In this document: positions 12,776 through 22,189 of the stretch, in pieces
Layout of the letters: each line of letters begins with the position of its first letter
Numbering within the stretch: position 1 is the stretch's first letter
From: Sphaerolaimus hirsutus
Taxonomy: Eukaryota; Nematoda; Chromadorea; Monhysterida; Sphaerolaimidae
Length of the DNA stretch: 64,000 nt
Reading direction: 5' to 3'
Assembly: GCA_964036195.1 (NCBI GenBank)
Contig: OZ038452.1
Span: 5,202,704 to 5,266,703 of the forward strand
Program-made: the position numbers and the translations under genes
Notes under the pieces: generated by a model
Told to the model about the DNA's origin: nothing
What the model saw: only the letters and a program-made list of their open reading frames with translations
The model's database searches: none

Positions 12776-14356
12776 TTAGTCCGACTCATTCGAATCATTG
12801 TCGGAGGCACCTTCGCCATGGTTCGCAGTTTTGACATCCATTTTTTCATCCTTCTGCGGTGTAGAACTGGAAGCCGGCAGGTCTGGGTTTGAAGGGGCAT
12901 CTGTGAGAGGGAAGTAGATTAAGAAATGTGTATAATTAAATTGACCTATTGAACAATGTCATTTCTAATTAAAATAATGAACGTAACTTTAATTACATTT
13001 GATTTAAAATATTATACTTTAATTAGCTCCGTTTTTTAGAGCCTTTTATATGTGTTCAACATTCCATTTTATTTATCCCAAATGAGTTTACCAAAAGAAA
13101 TAATCTAACTAGTGAACTGTGCCAATGGGGCATTTGGAATATCTCTCAGAATGGTAACCACGTTTGTCATGGTTTTATCTCCCGCCCCGTCACCAATGTT
13201 TTCCTCCAGCTCATCACCTCTATTCTCTTTCACCACTGTGTGGACACCCTGTATCTTTTTGATTTTGAGTTTTTTCAACTTTTTAGTTACAGAGGCGCCT
13301 GTAGTATCTGCTGCTGTAGCCGCGGTGGTGTTCATTCGTTCTTCTATGCGTTTCGTGGCTTCCCTAATGGCAGCCTCAAACATGTCTGGGTTCCGAGACC
13401 CATTTCCATCGGTTGTGATGTTGGAAGGTGACGGAGTAGATGTGGCCAGGGGTTGTGACTGAGATGGGTAAATTGACTTGTGTACTTGTCAATTCAGTAA
13501 AAACTGATAATCCAACATGAACTAAACATAGTTTGAATGCAATTTTTATTTTACTACTGATTCTGAAAGAAAGGAGCAACTGGACAATTTAACCGTTGAA
13601 TTTGTATTTTTTTTTTTTTTTTATGTTTTGAGTTTGTGAAGATGTTTAAATTATAAAATACGTGAACATCTTCATATTCTAACATTTTTTGCATTTTCGG
13701 CCCAAAATTTTGCCCGTGGTGCACCCCCGTGGTTTCTGTGATTCCCCCGATAAGGATGGTATCCTCGGTGATTCTTGTACGGGAAGCGTCCGCGTCCGCG
13801 CCCGCCATGGTGGAACTGGTCATTATCATGTTGCTGAACCAGTGCCCCGGAGATTGGTGCGGGCTGTAGCCGTGCATTTTGCGCTAAATATTCGGAGACC
13901 GTGGCCTGTACCATTAAGTGTACCATATGTTTACACAAATCTTTATGAATTGATTTATAAATTGAATAATGGATGTTGTGAATTATATTTTGTTGCAAAA
14001 AATTGTTTAGAACCGATTTTGTACAAAGAAATTTACATTGAAAAACCGTAAATTTTAATTCGGGAATGTTTGTGTTTACTGACGTTGGACTGTGGCGGTA
14101 AAAATCCACTTCCGTAGCCTTGTTTTTGCTTCAAATCATGCAATTCTTGCAGAGTTTTCCCATGTTCTGCTTGTAAGTCGCGGAACTGAGTTGTTAGTGT
14201 AGCGTAGTATTTTTCGGTTTTGGTGATTGCATTGGCCAATCCCTCTATATGTGCAGTGCAAACAGTGCAGCGCCGCAAAATATTGGAATGGTAGCCGCAA
14301 AAACCTTGGAAAAGCTTCTTGACCAAGTCAACTATTGCCTGACAGGCGGCTAGCAT
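12776..14356 (-). CDS. Four-exon RG-rich protein inside the LTR element
   Basis: Exons (minus strand) are 14356-14084, 13905-13684, 13458-13110 and 12900-12776. Donors are GTCAGT, GTTAGA and GTTAGA, acceptors tacag, ctcag and cacag, and phases 0, 0, 1 agree throughout, giving 322 residues and a TAA stop. Residues 1-91 include a helical stretch (ITKTEKYYATLTTQFRDLQ) that could be coiled coil. Residues ~123-152 are rich in RG/H (contains GGRGRGRF), an RGG-type RNA-binding composition. A Lys-rich block (KKLKKLKIKK) and an acidic C-terminus (ending DNDSNESD) follow. The gene occupies the env/accessory position between pol and the 3' LTR, in the same sense as gag-pol. The family is unknown. The ATG is the first in the exon, though an acceptor (cttag) at 14367 would allow upstream exons. 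Confidence 0.6.
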
Positions 14357-14665
14357 GATTTTTTTGCTAAGTTTGGTTGATGGTCAATGAAGAATTTCCT
14401 AATTTATTATGTGAGTTGGGCATTTTTTTATGTGTCCAATTTAGGAAACTGGAAGCCATTGCCTGGGAAACTGGTAACGACTGGGGAAGTTTACTTTATT
14501 ATTCGGTATCCAAATCTTATTTTTCCGCAAAAAGAAAATTTTTGAATGTTAAGTATTCGGACCGAATAAAACGTTTTTCACGTGTTAAAACGTTAGTTTG
14601 TTGATGATAATTAATTGTTAAAGTCATTCTTGAGTGAAATATTACTGATTTTGTGCATTTGTAGG

Positions 14666-15033
14666 ATGCTGCAATCTCCGCGCGCCGGTGGCGAGGGGCG
14701 ATATCCCACTGAGATGATGATGGCCCGCCGCCCAACTGTTTTGCGTCCGTTTGTCATGCCGGACATGGAAGTGGTGAGAAAATGAATCCGTTTTGGTTTA
14801 AGGTCTATTTCTTTGGCGAACTTTGGCCCCTGAACTTTGAACATTTTCTTCAGGACGTGTTTCGCCAGCGGTACGAATTGACGGGCATGCTTGAGGGCGA
14901 TAATTGGCATGCCGTGGAGGAAAAGTTATATGGGCACATAAATTACGTGAATGCGTTTCATGCTTCGAATGAGTCGGACTATTTTGTTGAATTGGGCCGA
15001 GCGATGTTCTATTCTAACAATTTTATTCTGTAG
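14666..15033 (+). CDS. Two-exon antisense ORF inside the LTR element
   Basis: Exons 14666-14773 and 14854-15033 join in phase 0 through an 80-bp intron with GTGAGA donor and 'ttttcttcag' acceptor. The product is ~95 residues (contains VLRPFVMPDME and GDNWHAVEEKLYGHINY). It runs antisense to the 3' end of pol and divergently from the minus-strand gene at 14356, with ~310 bp between their ATGs. Exon 2 may continue further: CT|GTAGGT at 15028 is a possible donor. The minus strand is also open here in the pol frame after one stop, so this could be a shadow. The matched splice sites argue for it, but confidence is moderate. No family recognised. Confidence 0.4.
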
Positions 15034-18000
15034 GTACATTGACCAGCGCTCCAAGATACTATGATGCGGTGATTTATAGGCTTGCACAATTCCGGAATTA
15101 TCGGTTTGAATGACTACTTTTTGTCCCTCAATTATTGGAGACAGGCGGCGTAGGCTCCATGCAATGGCCAATGCTTCTAACATAGCTGCACTCCATTGCT
15201 TGTATTCAGCATGAATCCGTTTACTGACAAAAGCTAGGGGATGAATCATATTATCTGTGCCCTTTTGTAAAAGCACTGCTGCAATCCCATATTTGCATGC
15301 GTCACTTTGTAGAATGAACTCCGTTCCATCATATCTGGGATGTGCTAAACATGGGGCTGAGGCAAGGGCACTTTTTAGCAATTTCCAGGCATTTATCATG
15401 TTTGTATCCCATTCACAAATTGTTGCCCCTTTTTTTGTAAATTTAACTGAAATTGCATTATATAGAGGGGCTGCCACATTTGCATACTGCGGAATAAAAT
15501 GACTAAAGTAGGTTACTTTTCCCAAGAACCTTCGCAGATCTTGCAAAGTTTCAGGTTTAGCTTGTTCTGTAACTGCTTGAATTCTGTCAAAAGCAGGTTT
15601 TATGCCAGATGCACTGATTTCATGTCCAAGATATTTCAATTTATTCACCAAAAATAAACATTTTTTTGGTCCAAGTTTTAAATTAGCCCACCTAAGTCTT
15701 TTGAACAGCAATGCTAAATGTTGCAAATGTTCTGTGGCATTGTCACTTGTGATTAGAATGTCATCTAAATAAGTTCGGCACCAAGGTCTTGCTGGATTGT
15801 CTACTAGTCCTCTAAGCATAATATTCATTAGTCTCTGGAACGATGCTGGACTCCCACTAGCACCCATTGGGCAGCGCAGAAACCTAAATTGGCCTAAACT
15901 GCATACGAATGCAGTAATATCTTTCGTTTTTTCATTTCCTAGCGGAAGGTTATAAAATCCATGTTTTAGGTCTAGACTGCTAAATACTTGTCTTCCTGAA
16001 AATTCGGTTAAGATGTGACCTATTTGCGGCAGTGGATATGATTGTACTCGTGTTATACTATTCACCATTCTGTAATCAATAGTTAATCTCCAGTCATCAG
16101 TTCCCTTTCTTACTACCGTGATGGGACTAGCCCAGGGACTGTCGCAGGGTTCAATAATTTTCCTGGCAAGCATTTGTTCGATAGTTGAAACAATATAGGG
16201 TTTCTTATGGGGTGCTTCGTATCGAGCAGCCTGTTTGAGTGGTTTCTGCGCAGGGTCTACATTTATATAATGAGCTACTAAGGTAGTACACCCAACATCG
16301 AACTCACCACAGCTGAAAATGTCATGAAATTTATTAATTAACCGTTTGAATTCTGAATTTTCAAGGTGGTTTAATTTAACTACATTTTTTTGTGGTAAAT
16401 TTGTTAGTATATATTGTACCCGTTCTGATGGGTCAGTAGGAAAATCTGGTGACGGTGGTTTGAAATCTGGGGGTACTGGGTCTACTACTGCTGGTAGCAT
16501 GAATTCGGTGTCTGGAATAAGGTTTTCTGAGGGATAGAATGTTCCAATGTGCATGGATTTTTTCAATGTTATTGAGCTTTCCGAGTTATTTATTATCCAA
16601 ATAAATGGACATGGGTCATTCTCTGATTTTTTTAACATAATATCCACAGCATCTAACCATGGGTTTGCTGTGGCTAATTTTTGGAAACGACAAATTCCAG
16701 ATGTCGTATTTTTCCAAGCATGAATGTGTATAGGAATAGGTGTAAACGATTTTGGTGAGAGAAGTATTTTCTTTTTCGGATAAATTTTTGAAATGATTTG
16801 TTGTTGATTCCCTGTGTTACATTTTTTCTGTTTAAAAGCTCTAATAATTTCCGGTAGGATATTTAAGCGAGGTAGAATGTCCATTCCAAGAAGCAAGTGA
16901 TTTGTAGCTGACTTTGTGCAATTCACTAGGAAGGGTAATATGGTTTTCACAGTATTCCCATTCAAATCTGTATGTGCTATATTTAACGAAGCTTGCTTTA
17001 GTTGGTTGGCTGGAGTGAATCCAGATGCATGATGAATTACTGTATTTACAGTTGAGAGGACATCCTTTTTAATTATATTCGCTGAATGGCAGATAAAATC
17101 TAACACTTTAAGTGAAAGCATTGAGCGTGACGCTCCAGTGTCTATAATGGCTGGTACTTTAATTCCTTCCAATGTGATTGTTGTTGGAATTAGTTTATGT
17201 TTTTTAGATTCAGTAGATGTGAATACTTTTTTTTTACTTTGAACAAACATTTTGTAACCAGTAGATATTTTATCATTTAAATGTATCACAATTTTTTTAC
17301 ATATTTCATTCTCACTAATCGTCAGAATCATCATCTGTGCCCAGTCCTGGAATTGTCTGCAGATACATTGCCATTGCTGTCTGCTGCTGGCTGCCATTAC
17401 TTGAGCTGTTGGCATCACTGTGCTGGCCATCATCTGTAGAAACATCATGCATTGAGTTAAATAGATACAAAGAGACGAATTTTTACTGAACTTGAACCAA
17501 CCAGAATGAATATCTCCGTTATATGGTGTTTCTTCTGCATGGTGACTTTCTTGGCTTGAATCATCATTATTATTATCCGTAGTGTCAGTGACAAACACTG
17601 GAGTTTTTGTTCCGGCCAATGGTCCCTTCATTTCTTTTTTACTGGAATTTGGGATTGCGGAATTGTGGGTTGCCCCTGGGCCAAATTTTTTTACACCCCC
17701 GAAACCTGCTGTGGGTGGCTGAAAGGATTTTGGTTTATTTCCTGGTAATAGCCAACAAGTTGAGGGCTTATGGCCAAATTTTCCACAATTGGAGCATTTT
17801 GCAGCTCTTTCTGTTTTATTCTGCGATTTTCCCCGGAAATCACTTGAACTGGATTTTTCTGTCTGCTGTTTATTTTCTCCTATATCCACATTTCCCGTTT
17901 TAGCCCTTGCAAACTGTTTCCTAGGTTTGTAACCCAAACGTTCCAGGTTAAACAAATATTCATCCAGAGTCTGGGCTGCATGTCGTGGTTCGGAAATTTC

Positions 18001-18279
18001 ACCATTTTGGATTTTTAAATGTAAATCAAAAATGACAGATTTGTCAAAACGATCCAGTTGAATTCCACGCAAGAAACGCATCAAAATTAAAGTTTTTCGC
18101 TGTTCTGATGGTAACAGCTTCATGTATTCATTTGGCACCTTGCTCATGATTCGTGTGCAGAATTTGATGCATGACTCATCCTCATATTGGGTCAACTTCT
18201 CCCATTGATCGACTGGCAAGCGAATGCTATGAGTTTTATACGTGCTTTCCAATTCTGACAAAACAAATTTGTAATCCAT
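14926..18279 (-). CDS. Retrotransposon Gag C-term / protease / RT / RNase H
   Basis: An ORF of 1117 codons. Residues ~162-175 form a CCHC zinc knuckle (CSNCGKFGHKPSTC). ~380-383 are the protease DTGA. ~700-890 are reverse transcriptase with FSSLDLKHGF and the YLDD catalytic box at 837-840. RNase H spans ~988-1098 (FILQSDACKYG, VVIQTDNSG). The order and the YLDD box fit Ty3/gypsy-like elements. The C-terminus IEHRSAQFN resembles the end of gypsy RNase H, but the usual ADxLSR tail is not seen and the ORF stops soon after. No integrase follows in any frame. The first ATG lies mid-gag; the upstream part of gag is in another frame (18236-19639). Confidence 0.9.
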   Translation of the reverse strand: MDYKFVLSELESTYKTHSIRLPVDQWEKLTQYEDESCIKFCTRIMSKVPNEYMKLLPSEQRKTLILMRFLRGIQLDRFDKSVIFDLHLKIQNGEISEPRHAAQTLDEYLFNLERLGYKPRKQFARAKTGNVDIGENKQQTEKSSSSDFRGKSQNKTERAAKCSNCGKFGHKPSTCWLLPGNKPKSFQPPTAGFGGVKKFGPGATHNSAIPNSSKKEMKGPLAGTKTPVFVTDTTDNNNDDSSQESHHAEETPYNGDIHSGWFKFSKNSSLCIYLTQCMMFLQMMASTVMPTAQVMAASSRQQWQCICRQFQDWAQMMILTISENEICKKIVIHLNDKISTGYKMFVQSKKKVFTSTESKKHKLIPTTITLEGIKVPAIIDTGASRSMLSLKVLDFICHSANIIKKDVLSTVNTVIHHASGFTPANQLKQASLNIAHTDLNGNTVKTILPFLVNCTKSATNHLLLGMDILPRLNILPEIIRAFKQKKCNTGNQQQIISKIYPKKKILLSPKSFTPIPIHIHAWKNTTSGICRFQKLATANPWLDAVDIMLKKSENDPCPFIWIINNSESSITLKKSMHIGTFYPSENLIPDTEFMLPAVVDPVPPDFKPPSPDFPTDPSERVQYILTNLPQKNVVKLNHLENSEFKRLINKFHDIFSCGEFDVGCTTLVAHYINVDPAQKPLKQAARYEAPHKKPYIVSTIEQMLARKIIEPCDSPWASPITVVRKGTDDWRLTIDYRMVNSITRVQSYPLPQIGHILTEFSGRQVFSSLDLKHGFYNLPLGNEKTKDITAFVCSLGQFRFLRCPMGASGSPASFQRLMNIMLRGLVDNPARPWCRTYLDDILITSDNATEHLQHLALLFKRLRWANLKLGPKKCLFLVNKLKYLGHEISASGIKPAFDRIQAVTEQAKPETLQDLRRFLGKVTYFSHFIPQYANVAAPLYNAISVKFTKKGATICEWDTNMINAWKLLKSALASAPCLAHPRYDGTEFILQSDACKYGIAAVLLQKGTDNMIHPLAFVSKRIHAEYKQWSAAMLEALAIAWSLRRLSPIIEGQKVVIQTDNSGIVQAYKSPHHSILERWSMYLQNKIVRIEHRSAQFNKIVRLIRSMKRIHVIYVPI

Positions 18280-19639
18280 TTTTTTGTGTTTTTGTAAATG
18301 ATTTAAAGAGCTCCTTTGCCGAGCTTTCCAGCTTTACTCTGAAAATTATGCTCCAGAATTGTGCCAGGCTACTAGGCGGAAGTAAGAACAAATGCTGTTC
18401 TACGGTTTCTTTCCAATCCTCAAAACTTTGTTTTTCACCTTTAAACACTGGAATAGTGTGTAATAGAGTTGGAAGCGGAGTGTTCACAATAACAGAGGAA
18501 CTGTCTGAAACTGGTAAATTTTGTTCGCTTGTCATTATGACATTTTGTTCTTGCACTGGCGACAGGTTTTCATGCACAGTTTCCACATTCGTGGTTTCCT
18601 TTTCTGGTTGGTGTGCATAATTTGGTAGTTGTGTGGATGACAAAATTGTGACTTGGTCAGTTAAAATTGCCACATGATTTTCCAGCTCATTGACTCTGGC
18701 AGTGAGTACTTGGGAAATACTCTTTTGGTCTTCCAAACCATTTTTGATCGTAGTTTGTAAATCCGTTATGTTTTTGGAAAACAATTTTGTTAAATTTAAT
18801 TGTAATTGATCCACCAGACCAGTTACTCGATCCATTTCAATGTAGGATGTTGCAGTTGAGTTAGCTGGACTGTTTTCTTCCACGATTACAGGTGGAATTG
18901 ACTGTCGAATATGTTCTGGTGTTTTTTCCATTATTTGAACTGATGGTTTTGGCTTCGAGGCCAACCGTTTGTATTTTTCAGACCAAAAGTCAGCATCCGA
19001 CATCCCTGGGGGTGCAGCTGTGGGTACTTTGCTGCGGGTGCGTGATGAAATCAATGGATTATTTCCCTGAATCACCATCGGATGTGATTCTCCGAGTAAG
19101 ATGCGTGAGGCAATAGCTGCTTGGCTTGCTATGTCACCGCGCTGGGTGGCATCACCGCGCTGGGTGGCATCACCGCGAAGGGTGGCATCACCGCGAAGGG
19201 TGGCATCACCGCGCTGGGTGGCATCACCGCGCTGGGTGGCATCACCGCGCTGGGTGGCATCACCGCGCTGGGTGGCATCACCGCGCTGGGTGGCATCACC
19301 GCGCTGGGTGGCATCACCGCGCTGGGTGGCATCACCGCGTTGGGTGGCATCACCGCGCTGGGTGGCATCACCGCGAAGGGTGGCATCACCGCGAAGGGTG
19401 GCATCACTGCGCTGGGTGGCATCACCGCGAAGGGTGGCATCACCGCGCTGGGTGGCATCACCGCGAAGGGTGGCATCACCGCGCTGGGTGGCATCACCGC
19501 GCTGGGTGGCATCACCGCGCTGGGTGGCATCACCGCGCTGGGTGGCATCACCGCGAAGGGTGGCATCACCGCGAAGGGTGGCATCACCGCGCTGGGTGGC
19601 ATCACCCCTTGGGGTGGGTTTTTTATTGTTATCGTTCAT
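18236..19639 (-). CDS. Retrotransposon Gag N-terminal ORF with RGDATQ repeats
   Basis: It starts at the ATG giving MNDNNKKPTPRG and is dominated for ~26 copies by a six-residue repeat (RGDATQ or RGDATL, from an 18-bp unit). A hydrophilic linker and a capsid-like segment (VFKGEKQSFEDWKETVEQHL) follow. It then ends in a different frame from the downstream zinc-knuckle/pol ORF, with a ~44-bp overlap near a run of seven A (minus strand, ~18281). The break falls within capsid-like sequence rather than at a gag/pol border. It may be an indel or a programmed shift. Confidence 0.75.
   Translation of the reverse strand: MNDNNKKPTPRGDATQRGDATLRGDATLRGDATQRGDATQRGDATQRGDATQRGDATLRGDATQRGDATLRGDATQRSDATLRGDATLRGDATQRGDATQRGDATQRGDATQRGDATQRGDATQRGDATQRGDATQRGDATQRGDATLRGDATLRGDATQRGDATQRGDIASQAAIASRILLGESHPMVIQGNNPLISSRTRSKVPTAAPPGMSDADFWSEKYKRLASKPKPSVQIMEKTPEHIRQSIPPVIVEENSPANSTATSYIEMDRVTGLVDQLQLNLTKLFSKNITDLQTTIKNGLEDQKSISQVLTARVNELENHVAILTDQVTILSSTQLPNYAHQPEKETTNVETVHENLSPVQEQNVIMTSEQNLPVSDSSSVIVNTPLPTLLHTIPVFKGEKQSFEDWKETVEQHLFLLPPSSLAQFWSIIFRVKLESSAKELFKSFTKTQKNGLQICFVRIGKHV
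19132..19607. repeat. 18-bp minisatellite within gag
   Basis: About 26 tandem copies of ggcatcaccgcgctgggt (plus strand), with recurrent variants gcgaagggt and single changes (gcgttgggt, actgcg). The unit length is divisible by three, so gag stays open, and so do several other frames; those other ORFs are artefacts. The variant order is not uniform, which suggests unequal exchange rather than one duplication. Confidence 0.95.
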
Positions 19640-19704
19640 ACGATAAGTTTTAAGCACGACTCTGTGCTGTTGAATAGCACTGCAGCGAGTGCTCGTCCAC
19701 CAGT

Positions 19705-19841
19705 TGTAAACGCGAAGAGTTGTAGTTTCACGTTTATTGGGTATGTCGTAACTCTGCTTTGTATCACCAGTAGCTGAGTATTTACAATACATAAAGCGGA
19801 AAAGATCAATTTAAGTCATATCACAAATCAAGGATCTAACA
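19705..19841 (-). repeat. 5' LTR
   Basis: Matches the 137-bp repeat at 12586-12722. Just inside it, on the minus strand, TGGTGGACGAGC could pair with a tRNA 3' end (GCTCGTCCACCA), as expected of a primer-binding site. The tRNA identity is not assigned. Confidence 0.9.
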
Positions 19842-21037
19842 CCCCCCCTCCTCAAAATGACCACCCACTATGAATTAAAAGACACCCCTCGACCCCCCCC
19901 CAAATTACGTAAACAGAACGTCAATGAAAATAGTTGCGGTTTATTATCCAGGTAAAACAGAACACACGTTAAAACAATGACTGGGTTATGTTAGAACAGT
20001 GTTTGTACCATCTACATACCCACATATTGAAGTCTATGAACTCTTACATATTGCGGTTATTGTTGCATTTTTCTACGTCTGCATACGTTACACACAACAC
20101 AACAGATTAATACTGCAAGTTCATGAAAGTTTAGCTGACACAATGCAAAAAAGTTGCCCCACCAAAAAACAAACCACTGAAAAACGTTGCAATATGGCAT
20201 AGTTGTTAAACGTATTCACGTTTACTCAAAAATATAGGTGTACTGCGTAGTTCCATTTACATTTCCTCGTAAAAAGTATTTGTACACAGTTTTATGTAAA
20301 CTCTTTTAAAGTACTCGAGTATAGAAAACGTATTTCAGATAGTTATATAGGCTTTTTCAAGGCATAGAAAGGAAAAGGGAGAAAAAGCTGAAAATATAGG
20401 AAAATATAAGCACATATCGCCAAAAATAGCTGAATATAGGCAAAAAAGGGCCCATTAACTAGCGAATTTCAATGTGAAGATCAGTTAAAACATATTAAAA
20501 TTAGTGATTTTGAGTGAAAATTAGTGCAAACTTTCTAAAAAGCTTTTACATTTGGTAGGGAAAAGGTATTTTACTTGTGTTTATTTACAAGTAAAGTCGA
20601 CAAATTTTACTTTACCTTTCTGTATTTACTCAGGGAGTGAGTATAAAAAAAGAATACTTTATGTTTACATACCTTTTGAAAAAAGTTGGGTACTTTTCAC
20701 AACTCTACAGTACGGGCACGACTCAATGTAATGAAAGTTGACAGGTGCAGCGCACATCCGCCCTGGTGTAATTATGCCGCCCCGCCCCCCTGAAATATAG
20801 AAGCAATAAGATAAGTAGCGGCGGAAAACTTTCAACATGTTTGACAATCTGGTTGTTGGTTGTCTAATGATAATTTTTATTTCAAAGCGTAGTGACGCAT
20901 TATTCTGAATGACACTACATTCAGGGGTAATCCTCAACCCTGTAAAATGCCCTGGAAAATGTCAAATGTTATGCAAATTGTCTAAAGCAAGACGTGACGT
21001 AAATACGTTTGCCATTTTCCAGGACATTCTCCATGAC
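19842..21037. repeat. MITE remainder and AGTTGTTAAA-family element
   Basis: 19842-~20130 is the continuation of the ATTTCGAGG-family MITE split by the LTR element. 20195-20705 is a copy of the AGTTGTTAAA family with 'gtactcgagtatag' and 'acttttcacaactct' ends. 20935-21035 is a short CCTGTAAAATG-family copy. No supported exon. Confidence 0.6.
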
Positions 21038-21300
21038 TACCGTATTTCCTCGAATTACCCCCTGGGGTTTATTTTTTCAGAGTGAAAATTTTGCGAGAAA
21101 AACGTGAAAAATGCAACAATAACCACCATTTATAAGTTTTTACAGCCTTATATAAGGATGTAGATGGTATAAACGATGTGCTAACGTAACACAGTAAGTG
21201 TTTTGAACGTCTGTTATGCATTTCCCGGACCACAAATTCATAGTGCCCATTTTGAGGGGGGTATTTCGAGGGGGGGGGGGTATTTCGAGGAAATACGGTA
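21038..21300. repeat. ATTTCGAGGAAATACGG-family MITE
   Basis: Ends accgtatttcctcgaatta and tatttcgaggaaatacgg. The interior has the family blocks 'gcaacaataaccaccattta' and 'gtagatggtataaac', and G-rich inner tracts. No gene. Confidence 0.85.
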
Positions 21301-22181
21301 GACATGTTATGTACCAGAAATATTTCTTAAACCTTTTTCAAAATTCTATTCAACCGGGGCACGGTAATTTTACTCCTTGCACACTTGTTTCACTGGAAGC
21401 GTGCCAACGTCATTTAATGCAGGTAATTTTCGTAGATGTAAAAATTACTTGCTGTTTCAACGTTATTCAGTAGCATGTTCCCAACAATTATTTTTTCAAC
21501 TTTTTACAAAATCGCAAGCTTTGATTTATCATTGGCGCTATCATTATAACACGATAACAGAATAATTGCGAGTGCAAAGTATTTATCAAGTCCACCGAGT
21601 ATATCAGTTTTTGTAATTCTTTTCACGTTGACACTAAATATCAAGACCACATTTGTTTCTTTTCACAAGCCGCTTCTAATCCGCCTATGCGTTACGACAC
21701 GCAGAAACACTGACATTGAACTCTGAAAGGAACTTGCATAGACTTTTGCGAATTATTGGACACGCTACGCTGTTTATATTGCCGCCGGGCATGAAATATT
21801 GCTTGAAGTTTTATGAAACAGTATAACGAAAGGAAAATTATTGCTAGAAAACGATGTTGCTCTTTGCATTGAATTGTGTCTATCGTGTTGTTGCATAACT
21901 ACCGTATTTCTTCTAATAGAAGAGCGCCGTTCTATTTTTTCGTCAACTTCTTAACTGCCGTCGTATTGGAGGTGGCCATTTTATCTTTTCTTCAATATAT
22001 TTTTGGGTTTTGGCACTCTTCCAACGTAATTTCTGCTTTTCATTCAATTGGAGGCTGCCGCTCTATTGTTTTCATGAGTGCAAGGAGCGCCAAAAGATGC
22101 CGTTTTATCGAGGTGCCCTACTATTGGGGGTCAGCCATTCTATTAGAAGAAATATGGTAGCTTGATACTCTGCTATTTTCA
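21301..22181. other. Gene-free, AT-rich stretch
   Basis: No supported exon. At about 21900-22160 there is a degenerate pair of 'ccgtatttcttctaatag' and 'ctattagaagaaatatggt' ends around 'tattggaggt' blocks. That is a separate MITE family, also seen at about 26030-26355 and 33215-33295. Confidence 0.5.
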
Positions 22182-22189
22182 GTTGGGAT

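Larger units (their letters stand above)
12586..19841 (-). mobile_element. LTR retrotransposon (Ty3/gypsy-like), integrase not found
   Basis: Two 137-bp direct repeats beginning TGTAAACG and ending TCTAACA bound the unit. It is flanked by CCCCC on both sides (12581-12585, 19842-19846) and splits an ATTTCGAGG-family MITE. In element orientation (minus) the order is 5' LTR, a possible tRNA primer site ending at 19702, gag, protease/RT/RNase H, then a 2.2-kb region with spliced ORFs, a purine-rich tract and the 3' LTR. The LTRs read as identical, which implies a recent insertion. No HHCC or DDE integrase motif is visible downstream of RNase H. Confidence 0.9.

Noticed and set aside
13112..13462. 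116-codon plus-strand ORF
   Set aside because: It is the antisense shadow of the minus-strand exon 13110-13458, which has matching splice sites and natural composition.
19132..19607. CRISPR-like regular repeats
   Set aside because: The unit is 18 bp with no spacers. It is a coding minisatellite in a eukaryotic retroelement.
19101..19777. Four long overlapping ORFs on both strands
   Set aside because: All are shadows of the 18-bp minisatellite, whose unit length keeps most frames open. Only the minus-strand frame continues into Gag sequence.
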